The notes under the pieces: model-generated
Seen by the model: only the letters and a program-made list of their open reading frames with translations
Told to the model about the DNA's origin: nothing
Databases searched by the model: none
In this document: positions 34,860 through 47,081 of the stretch, piece by piece
Layout of the letters: each line of letters begins with the position of its first letter
Position numbering within the stretch: the stretch's first letter is position 1
Assembly (NCBI GenBank): GCA_025331445.1
Contig: JAIWNE010000030.1
Span: forward strand, 248,001 to 312,000
DNA: 64,000 nt
Source: Blakeslea trispora
Lineage: Eukaryota > Mucoromycota > Mucoromycetes > Mucorales > Choanephoraceae
Direction of reading: 5' to 3'
Program-made: the position numbers and the translations under genes

Positions 34860-37379
34860 GTGTTTTCTTTCAAGATAGAAATTAATAGCTGTCTTCAAAG
34901 AAAATAAACATTGTTGTATAAATCATTCTTTACATACTTTTTTCTTTTGTGTATGGATCTACAAGGATGCAAATACAATAGCTAGACTAGACTTTTGGTT
35001 TTGTTTTCAATGCTCATCTTGTTCAACAGAGTAGCATGATTTGACATTCTTTGAGACTGTAAGATCCACAATTTAATTTTTGTTGGTGATTTTTATTTTT
35101 TTGATATGGAAACATTTAAACAGGCTTTGCCATAGATACAAATAGGACGTAGGAGTGGCATTACAATCAAGATAAATCTGCCAAGATGAGAAAGCATTCA
35201 AAGTATGACCAGTCGGCCAATCATCAGTTTCATCAGTCTGCCAAGCTTGGTCTTGTTGCTTAGCAGCTGAGTAGGCTTCTTGAACTAAGCATGTAAAATG
35301 TTGATTTTGATATTGTTCTCACAGAAACCTTTTTGAGAGAATAGTCAGGCTGCAACTTGTACCAAGAGGTATGAAATCCAGGAGTATTGACCGAATATTC
35401 TCCCTTGTTAGAGGAGGAGGAATAGGAAGAATACCCAGTGTACTTCAAACTACCACGAGAAATGCGATGCTCAGTAATTTGGATGAAATTGAAGTATATG
35501 CTAACAAAGGCTTCACTGTTTGTTTAATGAACATGCCTTTAGTGATATCTGAAGTCTGATTAACTTTATGAATATGGTTCATTAGCAACTTTGCCAAGCG
35601 GGCCAGGTTTTTGTTTTGTTTTCTTTGCAGTCAAAGTCTTCAGCCGATAGGATTTCAACACCATCCAAGTGGTTTCTCACTGTCATCTAAATAGGTTCAA
35701 GAATGAAAACAGGAAGACTAGCATTGACCTCTAGCAATTTGAAGTTGATATATAGGCTTGATCTTGTGCCAGTTTATGGAGTCCTTCTGTCAAGTGGGTT
35801 CCTGTTTGCTTATGTAATAACTATATGATTGATCTGCAACTGCTATAGCCTGTCAATTTTGTTGTTGTCTTGAACACGATTCATATTGAGATTAAGAAAG
35901 GAGAAGAGAAAGAAATCTATGTGTTTCCTTGTCAACAAACAGCACTTAAAATACTTTCCATTAAAGCTCATTGGGATCCAAGTGAGGTGTCTTACTCAAA
36001 GCAAGAACAAGGCTTACATTTCAACCCTAGGTTTTTCTTTCTTGCCATAATCAATCAATTCGCACGAAAGCTATACTAATAAGATCGGCTAGTTGCGACA
36101 AACAATAACCGATCTTATGAATGCTTAAAAAATAGGCAGAGTGAACAAACTGGAGGCTTTACTCTGACGCTTGCCCATTCTGCGAGCTGAGTTAAGTAAC
36201 AATGCTGTGGTAGAATAAATGCCTCAGAGGAATTGCTACCATTCACCCCTTTGTTTGCCAAGTTAACTAAGACATGTGATAACGCATTGCTCGTTTCTTG
36301 ATGTGTTTTGTTTTGCTTTCCTTATTAGGTCATACTTTTTACGCAATATAATCGATATTGTAGCGATTAAATAATCGCTCTCATACAGATTTTATTCCAT
36401 TAAACTGAGATCATCGATCAAAGACAGGACTTGCTAATTCCAGAAAAGCTCAAAAATAAGTGTCGTAATCTTTTTTTTACTTTTAAGCTCAAAGACACGT
36501 TGAAGTCTATAGTTTGTTTATTTTGCTTTTTCTTTTCCAGAAATAATTTTTTATTATGCAAGGTCGGAACACTAAAAAGATTTGTGATACAAATGTAACA
36601 TAGTTGATGAGGTAAATAGCTCATCTAAATTGATGAGAAAGGGCGATTGCTTGACTGGCAAATGATTATCAAATGCAAATGCAAAAAACTTGACACAATC
36701 TATATGGCTTTCTAATTTCCCAAATAAACCAACAAACAGAAAGGACGTTTCTTTTATGTTTAACAAACAACCTCAATAACGATAACAGAATAGCATGCAG
36801 TTTTGTACGTTAACGTTTTCCATTAAAAAGAATAGAAAATCTCGAGCCAATTCATCTAATCTCTAAACTGTTTCAATCTCCAACCATTTTCTGTCTATCC
36901 TTTTTTTTTCTACTTTGAATTCAAAAAAAAAAAAAGTATTTTCAAAGTAACACAAAAGATGTGTTTTGTTTCTCCAAGAAAAAAAAGAATAGCACAAGGT
37001 TACATATTGTTACACAAGATCTAAAACTTATAAGTCGTTTTCCATTCTGTTACACAATCAACAATGCACCAATCAGTTTCTTTTCCACTGGTCTTCTTTT
37101 ATAAACTTGACATTCGCTTTTTTATTTTATTTCCCATTTGCCTAAATAAGGACGTCTGTGCGAGAAAAGAAACATAAAATTTTTTGTTATAAGAATATGT
37201 ATTTATTTTGATTAATTATAGAATAACAAAAAGGAAGCAATTGATTAATTATAGAATAGAGAAAAAAGGGTAGGGGATAAAAGGTATCAAGTTAATATGC
37301 AATATGTATATACATTGTCTAATAAAGGATAGTTAAGATGGTGCATAGATAGACAAAAAAAAATTCTCTTTAGCATGTT
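34860..37379. other. Gene-free stretch with coding relics and hairpins
   Basis: About 2.5 kb between hexokinase and the acetyltransferase. It holds a minus-strand coding relic (listed at 35135-35520), a possible plus-strand relic near 35870-36050, and two perfect hairpins: 10-bp arms at 36079-36088 / 36109-36118 and 8-bp arms at 36362-36369 / 36372-36379. The last 400 bases are AT-rich. Confidence 0.5.
35135..35520 (-). pseudogene. Unidentified decayed coding fragment
   Basis: On the minus strand two blocks read like real protein: NSEAFVSIYFNFIQITEHRI, running on through SRGSLKYTGYSSYSSSSNKG to HTSWYKLQPDYSL, then, after what could be a spliced gap at about 35333-35288, QEAYSAAKQQDQAWQTDE to ASSWQIYL-like sequence. 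Ahead of them another frame is also open. No start, no consistent upstream exon and no family recognised. Either a dead host gene or transposon debris. Confidence 0.3.
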
Positions 37380-38195
37380 CTAATCTGATCTATCAGAATC
37401 TCTACGGCCAGGACGAATTCTAAGAGGTTTGGCCTGACTCAAGTTGACAGGTAAACGAACCATGGGTATCAAAGTAGCCGTTTGGTCTTTGCTGAGCGAA
37501 ATCTCGTCATGAGGAACAAAACCAAATCGTTTAAAGAACATTACAGATTGAGCATCTGTTGCTTCGACATATACGGGATAGTGTGATTCGTCAGCCTTGT
37601 TTAGCAAGTATTCCATCAAGGCTGTACCAAGACCCTTGCGTTGTTCTTGAGGCAAGATGCCAACAAATCCAATAGTGATATATTTGGTGTATTTAGCCAT
37701 GAGCTTACGTCGTACCTTGTCAGCAGGTGAAGACTGAAGTTTGACCAAGGTCTTGAAAGCTGCAGTCCAGCCCAAGAGGCGAGCATACTTGAATGTGTTG
37801 ATCGTATGAGGCCAAGAGAACAATTGGGAACGATCAGACCAAACAAGAACACCACGACAACCATCAGCCTGAATAGCAAAATCTCTGCTTTGAACAGAGG
37901 CTGTGTCAATCATTGTCTTGAACATGTTGGTCAAGAAGCTGTCACGCTTAGTGGAATCAAGGTTACGTGAGGACCATTCGAGAGAAGGGTTTGCAATAAA
38001 GGCATCTGTCAGGGTATTGGCTGCTTCGTTCATAGCACCTAATTTGGGTTAGAAGTTAGACTGGTTGTGGTTGACAGAACAAAAATAAAAAAAAATAGTC
38101 TTACCTTTAACAATGGGGCGAACATTGAGCTGGTGGTGATCCAAGTTGACCGTAAGCTTTCTGGAAAGAGTGCTCTCACAAACAACGACAGACAT
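37380..38195 (-). CDS. GNAT-family N-acetyltransferase
   Basis: Likely transfers an acetyl group from acetyl-CoA to a small molecule or protein; substrate unknown. From the 5' side, exons 38195-38105 and 38038-37380 (intron 66 nt, phase agrees) give 249 residues. The acetyl-CoA motif A is clear: IGFVGILPQEQRKGLGTALM (the V-x-x-x-x-R/Q-x-x-G-x-G/A pattern as Q-R-K-G-L-G), followed by motif B VYVEATDAQSVMFFKRFGF. The N-terminal exon reads MSVVVCESTLSRKLTVNLDH. No signal peptide or membrane segment. The layout (a long N-terminal half, NTLTDAFIANPSLEW, and the FFKRFGF ending) resembles the group of fungal GNATs of unassigned role. A frame starting at 38033 alone would lack the first exon. Confidence 0.85.
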
Positions 38196-39290
38196 TCCTT
38201 TGTAGAATCAAAAGAGAGATTGCAAATTAAGAGATTAAAAGTATGTAAAGTGGATATATAGAATAAAGATATGATGAAAAGAAAAGGAAAAGGATTTTCG
38301 TTTTTATAGATAAAAAAAAAAAAATTCAAAAGGAGTTTGACATAAACAGACATGTAACACACGCACATAAAAAAAAAAAGAATAAAGTTCTCGAATCGTA
38401 TTATACTTTGCACTCTTAAGAAAAACTGTCTGTCTTTGTTCTAGGTCATTTATCGTTAAAAAAAGATCGGCATCCGTTTCACTTTTCTACAAAATGACAT
38501 GTTATTTGTATTTCTATTTTTATGTTTGTTTATACAGGAGACAATGAGTTGCCGTAGTCTTACGATGATGGCACCAAAACAAAAGTGGCAAAGTTTAAAT
38601 CAATTCAATAGTTTACAATGAGTAGCACACGTGTTCCTTTTGCAGAAATCAATTTTGTTGCATTGCTTACAGTTCCACTCTATACTCTTTCGGACACACT
38701 AAAATGCTTTTTGCAACTTAATTTCAAAATGTCTTTATAGCTTGTGTTTGTTTAGTGTTATACGACGCTAAGATGTTGCTAATTAGCTTCTTTTCTCCCT
38801 GTCAAGCAACTGAAAAAAATTCTTTCAAGAAACATAATTTATTTCATGATGTATCATAAACTTAGACTAGTGTAGGAAAGGGCTATGATGTGACAGAACA
38901 ATATCAGAAGCTGTAATCGTGCTAAACATTTTACTTGTGATTTTGATAGATCTAAACCTTAGTATGATGTCTTTGGTTCGCTGACGCAACTCATGGCATT
39001 TGAAAGACAAATAAGACATCAATCCTTGAGCTCTATTGTCATTTTAGCATCGTTTTGCTTGGAGTCCTACACAAAAGAAGTCCAATGGTTATGGATAGGT
39101 TGGATCTACGTAATTATTTCTTAAATATGCCAATTATAGTTTCTCGATGCGCCAATCAGAAGCGTAAAAACTGGATTGCTGAAATGCTTTTTACCAGTAA
39201 ACAAGAGTAAGCCTATTTTTTTTTTCTTTTGCTGCGCGGAGCTGCATTACAAGCGATTGCATTCTCTTTTTTCTTTATCAGTAGCAACCT
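38196..39290. other. Intergenic region between acetyltransferase and IBTK-like gene
   Basis: About 1.1 kb with both promoters of a divergent pair. AT-rich; a T-run and CT tract lie just before the IBTK-like start. Nothing else recognised. Confidence 0.5.
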
Positions 39291-42200
39291 ATGGTTTCGA
39301 TATTCAAGGCTATACGAGAAAATGACATACAATTTTTGAACTACTTGATCGACCTTAGCTCAGGTGAGCAACAAAACACTTATCCTAGTATACCTAAGCA
39401 CAGCATGCAATGGCTACAACAGCAACTTCGAGTCTCGGGCCAAAAGTATTATGACATCAACAAGCGATCGTCTAAAGGTAGAACACCACTACACTGTGCT
39501 GTTACATGGAACAGGACAGAAATAGCTCAGGCACTTATCAGTTGCCCTCATGTCAATGTCAATGTGCGAGATCGAGAAAATGGCTGGACAGCTTTGCATA
39601 GGTAAAGAAAAAACAAATTTTATGTCGACATTAGACTCAACTAGTTCAGATCACTTTACATGGGCAACATTGAGATTGCTAGAATGCTTTTAAAGCGAGA
39701 AGATATAGACTTGGATGTGGTTGATTGGGAAGGACTGACAGCTTTCGAATTGTTTGATCATACCATACTAGACACGTTTCCAAAAGAGCGTGTTTTGTCT
39801 AAAGAAGATGGGCTATCTACAGAAAGTAGAGAGGATCAAGAATTACGATTGCATATGCGCCAATTGTCTAGAGATACTTTAAAAGGAAGAGGAGGCACTG
39901 ACCTCTATACATGGGGTCATAATACCAATTATGTTTTAGGGCATCCCGATTCTGAAAATAGAACACGACCAGAGCGTGTAAAGCTTCAGCCAGAATCTCA
40001 ACGAACACCTTTGATTATGAAAAGGCCAAATTATGTAATCGAATCAGTTGTAATGTCGAAATACCATATGGCTATTTTGACAAGCGATCCAGCCCATAAT
40101 TTGCTTGTATGTGGATTTGGTCGTGGAGGACGATTAGGTTTAGGCAAAGACTTGGATACCCAATTTGTTCCAACTGCTGTGCAATGGCCTGAACGCATCA
40201 TATCTGTAGCCTTAGGTCGAGACCATACTGTGGCGGTGACAGAAAATGGAAATGTTGTTACATTTGGCAACAATGAATATGGCCAGTTGGGTATGCTATC
40301 GTGGCCTTTCATTTTTTTCTATTATTGATTTTAAAGTTATTATTTACATTGAAATTTTTACTTTTGATCAGGTTATGAAATGGATAATCATAGCAAAGCC
40401 CAACTTGTGCCACGAAAGATTCAAGCACAGATTCTGAAAAAACAATCTATTCTTGGCGCGGCCGCTTCCCAAATTCACTCAGTTGTCTATACTTCAACTG
40501 ATATCTTTACGTTTGGTCTAAACCAAGGTCAACTAGGATACCAACAGCCAGATAATGACCTTATTCAGTATCTGCCCAGAAAAGTCAGTATGTCTACCGA
40601 GATAATTCAAGTAATAGCCAACGTAAGCAGAGAAAAAGAAACTTCAATAGAAGCGGGATTTATAAAGTATATTACTGACAATTATTTGCTACTATTTAAA
40701 GGACAATGCTACAGTCATTTTGAACAAATCTCACGAAATCATTGTATTATGCAACTATGCCCAGCAGAAATTATTGTAAGTATTATTATCCTCACCTCAC
40801 GTTTTTCTCTCAGGCTAATCGCACAGCATAATAGCCTTCCTGTCAATCGTTTTCCCAGGAACATTGTTGTGCATCGTTCGGAGCATATTTATGCGACCAA
40901 GCTCGTTTCAAGCGGCTCAGAACATCTAGGCGCTATTACCAACACAGGCGATGTCTTTATGTGGACGTGTCGATCACTTCATGCTCGAAATTCTGAACGA
41001 AGAATGTCCGCTGGTGTAACATCAACTAAGCATACTACCTCTGTTTCTACTCCGAAATCTGTCTGGGCCCTGCATAAGGCACATCAAGCAGCTGTTGACG
41101 CTAGTATTGGGCAACATGGTGAAATTGTGATTTGTACATTGTCTGGACATGTTTTTGTGGGGAGATCTGAACCAAATGGCTATAAGTTTAACCATATTAC
41201 TTACCTCCAGCGCTGTATCAAAGTCTGTGCTAATTCGAGTGGCGCATTTGCAGCTATTCGTTCAGAATATGCTTTGCCCACAACAATTGTTAAAGTCGCA
41301 GCCCCCACACTTGAAGATGACCTAGCATCTGCTTTGCCTCATAATACAGTTTCAAAAGAATTATTGGCTCAGTTGCAGACAAATCTATCCAGTATGCAAA
41401 AGGATATACTTGATGAAAAAAACATGCGTTTGCCGTTGACGATGAAAGAGGAAGAAATAATAGAATACCATGCAAAGAAAGAAGCTGAAATCAAACGCAA
41501 ATACAATGATACAATTGTCTCTTTAGTAGAAAAAGCATGGGACCATATAGGCGCTGCTTCAAGGCAAGACGACTCACTTGATATCGTTTTTGCACTCAAT
41601 GGCAAAAGCATATACTGTCACAGTTCCATCTTGCAGTGTCGCAGCAAATTATTTAAGCAACTAGTTCGTTCTGCAGATCGCATGTTGGATCAAGACTTGA
41701 ATGTTCATGTGAGAAAAAGAGAGGTTGACGATAGGATCGAAATACACTTTGGCCAATGCCAAACAGCATCCGTCTTGCTGCTTCTGGACTACCTCTATAC
41801 TGATAGATATGAGCACCCAATGAAAGCATTCTTTCAAACACCTGTGTTGTGCTTCACAGACATAGAGAATTATACTGCACCCCCATCTTCTTTCGTGAAA
41901 TCGATACAAAAGAATCTAGTAACACTTGCTCACCTCTTTGATCTTCCACACTTGCTGTCATCAGCTCAGTCGTCGTTTGGTCATGTTCCTAATCCTACTT
42001 TAAGGAACAGTCTGCGATTATTGATGGAGAGCGGAAAAGACACCGACGTTGCTCTCCAGACACAATCAAGTCGTGAGAAATTAAGATACCATCAGCTCAT
42101 TTTACGTCAACGCTGTTCGTTTTTTGCCAACTTGATGAGGCCTAGGTCTGTCTGGACAGAAACCCGTCGCCAGAAGGATGAGGATGTTACTGTCCAAGTA

Positions 42201-43859
42201 GATCATATTGCTCATAATATGATGCAAACTATTATTCAGCATATTTACCTGGACGAAGATGAAGCATCATTACTTGGCAATATTGAAACAGAAAAGGATG
42301 AATCAATGATGCAGCTTTTGCTTGATTTACTTTGCGAAGCTGACTACTTGCTACTGTATCGACTAAAGACTATTGCTGAAAAAGCATTGATTCACTTCAT
42401 TAGATTACGCTCAGTGCCTCATATTTACGAATGCGCAGACACATACCTAGCAGAGAACTTGAAACAGGCATGTTTACAATTCATGAGTGTAAACCTTCCT
42501 GTCTTTCTGAGAACAAAGTAAGTTTTTCATTAAATTTGTTGATTCATACTAATATGTCTTACCCTAAACAAAATCAACTCCTTTTTATGTAAATAAGCAT
42601 GCTTGATTCACTCTCTGTTTCTCTCATACAAGATTTAGAAACATTCATTCGTCAGCTACAGACAGAATTGATGCCACTCATTCCTAGAGGAGAACAAAGC
42701 TTCTCTACAAGTGATGTCTTGCCAGAAGAAGAAGATACAGAGTTCTCAAGTTCAATTTATGCACTTTCAAAAGGAGATGGTAGCGTTACTCTGTTTGATG
42801 AGGTGCTTATTACTTTGTATCCAGAAAAGACAACGAAAACCAAGACTGTAGTAAAAGAAGCCCCTATCAAGTCACCTTCACTACCCTTGCAGAAGACAGA
42901 TACTTTTGGAAAGGTACCAAGACGTGGTGTGCGGGTTTCTCTTGATGAATTTGAAAACTTTTCACCAGAGCAGGACAAGACGAGACGGCCTTCTGCAGGC
43001 TGGGCATCCATTGCTACTAACGACGCTGTGTCGTCTTATACAAAACTTTCATTACGTGAAATCATCGAGACAGAAAATAAGCCAACAGCAACAGCTACGG
43101 GAACAGCAAATACATATGATCACTCCATTAAAAGTCCAAAGGTACAGAAAAAGACAAATACATCAATTTCTAAGTAAAAATATTAGGCTATACTTATCAA
43201 TTTCTTTTGCATTTAGCCTACAATGCCCAAAAAGATATCTCAAAAAGAGCGAAAGAGATTGGTATATCAACAAGAGCTTGCATCTACAGAAGCCTCTTCA
43301 TCAGCCTCCAAACCTGTTTGGGGCAAGCTTCCTACAGTAGAAGCCAAGCCTATTTCAAAGCAGATTGATTCTCTCAAAGATAGCAATATACCCTTATCTC
43401 AAGATAAAAAAGGAAAAAAAGTGTAAGTCATCAGCCTCTATAGCCCAAATAGCCACTTTGGCGACACATCTAACTGTATATAAACGCAACACATATAGAT
43501 ATATATCCAAAGAACATTTGGACCAAATGAAAGAAGAAGTTGATACTAGCGGACAAAGAATGGAGAAGCAGGTCTTATTCAACCCATTGAATAGCCTTGG
43601 AGCTACTTTTAGAGCCACGCCTATTCGTCGATTAAACAACAAAGAATCAGGGCCCATTCAGATAGAGAGGTCGTTTGAATCAATTCAAAAACAACAGCAA
43701 ATGGAAGATAGCTGGATTAAGGGAGATAAGCCTAAAAAGAATATTTTGAGAATACAGAAAGAAGAGCAAGCAATAGCAAGTATAGGGCAATATTACATTC
43801 AAACTATTAATATCATGAGTGGAGAATGGTGTGAAATACAGAGAGTTGCTATTCGTTAA
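39291..43859 (+). CDS. IBTK: IBTK-like ankyrin / RCC1 / double BTB protein
   Basis: Large adaptor, probably a substrate receptor of a CUL3 ubiquitin ligase by analogy with animal IBTK. Exons 39291-39601, 39650-40290, 40372-40622, 40702-40775, 40814-42517, 42598-43141, 43217-43422, 43499-43859 give 1363 residues, close to the roughly 1350 of human IBTK. Order: ankyrin repeats (GRTPLHCAVTWNRTEIAQALI; GWTALHRSLYMGNIEIARMLL), RCC1 repeats (YTWGHNTNYVLGHPDSENRTRPERV; FGRGGRLGLGKD; VVTFGNNEYGQLG), a coiled stretch, two BTB domains (DIVFALNGKSIYCHSSILQCRSKLF; DTDVALQTQ ... LILRQRCSFFANLM), and a Lys/Ser-rich C-terminal tail ending in ILRIQKEEQAIASIGQYY. The joins after exon 6 (donor GTACAG at 43142) and into exon 8 (acceptor at 43498) are chosen by phase and are less certain. 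The stop lies 27 bp from that of the next, convergent gene. Confidence 0.88.
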
Positions 43860-43886
43860 AAGAAATAAACGCATTTATTGCTATGA

Positions 43887-45338
43887 TCATATTTGATTTA
43901 CTTCATTTTGAGAATTGCTAGAGCTACTTTGGTTTTCCGGTGTGTTTGATCGCAATAGAGGCTTGTCGTCTCGTTCGGCAGTTTCTGGCAATGACAGGGA
44001 ACTATAAGCATGACAAGACGGACAGATACAATGAAAACATGACAGAACTCTAATGTTCTTGAATGATACGTTTATGATACACAAGATACTCGTACAAAGT
44101 GTTATTACAATCAAAACAATCAAAACCATCGCCGTATATAACAAATTATATCTAGTCAACTTTTTTTTTCTCAATTAGTATAAAACATACAATCAAAGCT
44201 AACTTTTACCTTATAAGGATCATTCACAGTGCTTCTGGCAACACCAAAAGTAAACAACCTATAAATGAGATAACCAAAGAAAAAGAGAGCCGTCAAGCCA
44301 AAAGCGGAAAGTGCTCTCACATCCTCGTTTGAAAGTGCATACAAGATGAGTAGGAATGCAACTAAGCCAAGTCCAAACAACAATAGGCTTTCAAATGCAG
44401 GAATATCAGAATAGCCAATAGACACAGAAGGAGTCAGTTGAGCTGCGTAAGCAAATAGGAAAAATAGATCAATCTTTACTACACCAGACAGAAAAGACCA
44501 AGCAATCAGCCCACGATGAGTCTTTTTGTCTGAAATAGCATGGAACTTGTAAATGTCAGGACGAAGCAAACGATATAATTTCACAAATCCTCCGCACATG
44601 ATGAGAAAGCACACAGGCACAACAGCAAGAACGATATACTCGAGTGGTTGCATACTTGAAACAAAAGTGTCTGAATGATCTTCGAATTGAGTCCCTGTTG
44701 TACTATTGTATATAATCACCATTTGCTTAAGCTTGATGTTTCCTGCCAAAGTACTGTTTGTTGTGTTGGATGGCGTAAGTGTTTGTTCAGGAAGATAATT
44801 ACATCCGGCTTCTTCTATCGAAATATGTTGAATCGTTTGTATGACTGTGTAGATGACCATCAAGATACCTGAATAGTAAGCAAAATAAGTCATAACAAGT
44901 AAGAGCTAAAACATTTCTAAATTAGAATGAACAAGTTATCTTACCAAACACTAACAAGGTGACCAACTGTGTTATATTTCGCTGACGTAAGACATCGATA
45001 TACAGAAATGTTTGATACACAGGAAACATTATCATGATACCATGGCAAACAAAGTCAACTTGCTGTAGTCCCATATTGGATAGGCTGAGATCGCATGTTG
45101 AGAAGAGCATTGTATGATAATAAGCAATCAGTCCTTCCACCACAGCTATCACAATAGACTCTGCTGTCAAGACACAAAGCATAACAACACTTGTGGGACA
45201 TTGGGATATTTTGTTGTCCTTTTTCCGAGGATAAGTTGAATGTTGTTCTTCCTCTACCATGCTGTCTTTTCTTGAGAGTTCTGGTAGACCATTTAACCTA
45301 CTTGCAATCAAATCCTTGCCAAACTGTTTGATTCCCAT
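43887..45338 (-). CDS. Multi-span membrane protein, possibly UPF0658 (Golgi) family
   Basis: From the 5' side, exons 45338-44945, 44868-44210 and 44159-43887 give 441 residues. About eight hydrophobic helices: one near residue 50 (SVVMLCVLTAESIVIAVVEG), then a pair, a loop with five or so NxT/S glycosylation sites, four more helices, and a last one in the C-terminal exon (AMVLIVLIVITLCTSILCI), followed by a Ser/Asn-rich acidic tail. The segment YIDVLRQRNITQLVTLLVFG and the IQ-rich follow-on resemble fungal UPF0658 Golgi membrane proteins, as far as I can judge from memory. The last intron ends at an unusual acceptor after nine A (44160), chosen because TACTAAT sits next to the earlier GAG and because only this site keeps the frame. 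Function unknown. Confidence 0.75.
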
Positions 45339-45512
45339 ATTTTTTTTTTGTGAACTAGTTGGCCATTTGCTTTTTGCTTTTTATACTGGAAAGGCATTTA
45401 GCAAATCAGAGAATAAAAAGGAGGCGAATGATCAATTGTCAAGGTGTTTTAGTGATGTCTTTACTATGACTTTTTTGAGCTTTATTTAATGAAGTTACAA
45501 GCATGTCTATTT

Positions 45513-47081
45513 TTAGTTTACTACAACGGACCAAGGGTGATCAACTTCACCGTATTGGATAGCACTAATGGCATCGTTGAAGCGACGGGTATAAGGACCA
45601 GCTTGAGAGTTGGGGTCATTAGGGTCAAGAGGAATCTTAATATCTTCATCCATGTAACCAATTTCTTTGATTGGACTGACGATACAAGCTGTTCCAGCAC
45701 CAAACATCTCAACAACACGACCAGCCTTGGCCAAGTCACGAAGTTCAGGCATAGTCATATTACGCTCATTCACCTTGAACTCGTTCCATTCTTTAGCCAA
45801 ACCAATGATTGAATCACGAGTGACGCCAGGAAGGATGGCACCATCCAAAGGAGGGGTAACAAGTTCCAAGTCGCCATCATCATTCTTCAATAAAATAAAC
45901 AAATTCATGGTACCAACTTCAGTCAATTGATGATCTTCACCAAACAACCACAAGTTTTGCTGATAGCCCTTCTTTGCAGCTAAGCGTTGAGGCAGCAAAC
46001 CTATTTTTTTTTTTGAGCAAGTTGAAAAGATGAGTTGTTTTGAATCATAAGAAAAAGATGATTATGCCAAGGAAAAGCATTGATAGTCTCAGAAAAATTA
46101 CTTACCAGGGGCATAATTACCACCAATCTTTGCAGCACCAGTACCGCGTGGCCAGGCACGAACATATTCAGTAGTGGCTAACAAGCGAACAGCGTTGAAG
46201 CCAGTTCTATAGTAAGGGCCAACAGGACAACCGATAACAAAAAGTTTGGCCTTGTTAGGAGGATTGACACCCAAAGCTTCTTGTGTACCAATCATGGTAG
46301 GACGCAGATACAAAGAATAGCCCTTTTCAGTAGGAATCCATCTTTCATCCACTTTCAGGTATTCACCAATGATCTTGATCAATTCATCACCGTCGAATTC
46401 CTATAGCAACGTACCATTGGTTGATATGCTTTAAAGACAATCACTTTCGTATAGAAACTTACAGGAAGAGCGATACGGCTTGTGGATCTGTTCATACGAG
46501 CCATATTCATGTCGGGTCTGAAGAGACGAATTTTGCCTTGCTTGTCCTTGTAGGCCTTCATACCTTCGAAGCACTAGGCGACATAAATTGAATATTGCAT
46601 AATGTCAATTTCACACTCCGGCTATATCTTTTCTTTTTTTCAGTTACCTCAGAAGCATAATGGAAAACAACAGCACTTGGTGCTAAACTCAAGTTTTCAT
46701 AAGGGCGCACTTCAGGAGCAGCCCAACCATTTTTCTCGTCCCAGTCAGCAGTAACCCTGTTTAGATTGAAAGTGAGTAAAGTACTCTTTAAACTCCCAAA
46801 AAGAAAAGTTTCTATTTGACAAGTGGCTATTGCTGAGATATCACTTACATATGATCAGTAAAAGTGTGGCCAAAGATAAGCTCGCTATTTGCAACCAAAG
46901 GCTTGAGGGAATCCGACTTGCTCAACTTGAGCTTGTTGGCCTGGAACAAATCAAATAATCAATGACATGTACAAGACAATGGAATGTTCTGATGATAGCT
47001 TACACTCAGCTCAGAATAGAGTCTTTTGGATTGGGCAGAGAGATTGCTCTTGAGGGAAGGAAGAATTCTAGAGGTGAACAT
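45513..47081 (-). CDS. BAT1: Branched-chain amino-acid aminotransferase, mitochondrial type
   Basis: PLP enzyme that interconverts Leu, Ile and Val with their keto acids. From the 5' side, exons 47081-47004, 46940-46849, 46756-46648, 46573-46463, 46400-46106, 46000-45513 give 390 residues. The first 26 residues ([24 protein letters not shown]) look like a mitochondrial presequence. Signatures: [56 protein letters not shown] with the PLP lysine, [36 protein letters not shown], and [14 protein letters not shown]. The ending HPWSVVV is typical of the class-IV family BCAT group. The stop lies only 174 bp upstream of the next start on the same strand, so the downstream membrane-protein gene has a short promoter. 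Confidence 0.95.

Noticed and set aside
41290..41909. Several minus-strand open frames inside the IBTK-like gene
   Set aside because: They oppose a strongly supported BTB-coding exon and have no domain of their own.
44171..44209. Extension of the membrane-protein exon to a stop after KVSFDCMFYTN
   Set aside because: The extension follows a proper GT donor, and splicing adds a further membrane helix that fits the family layout.
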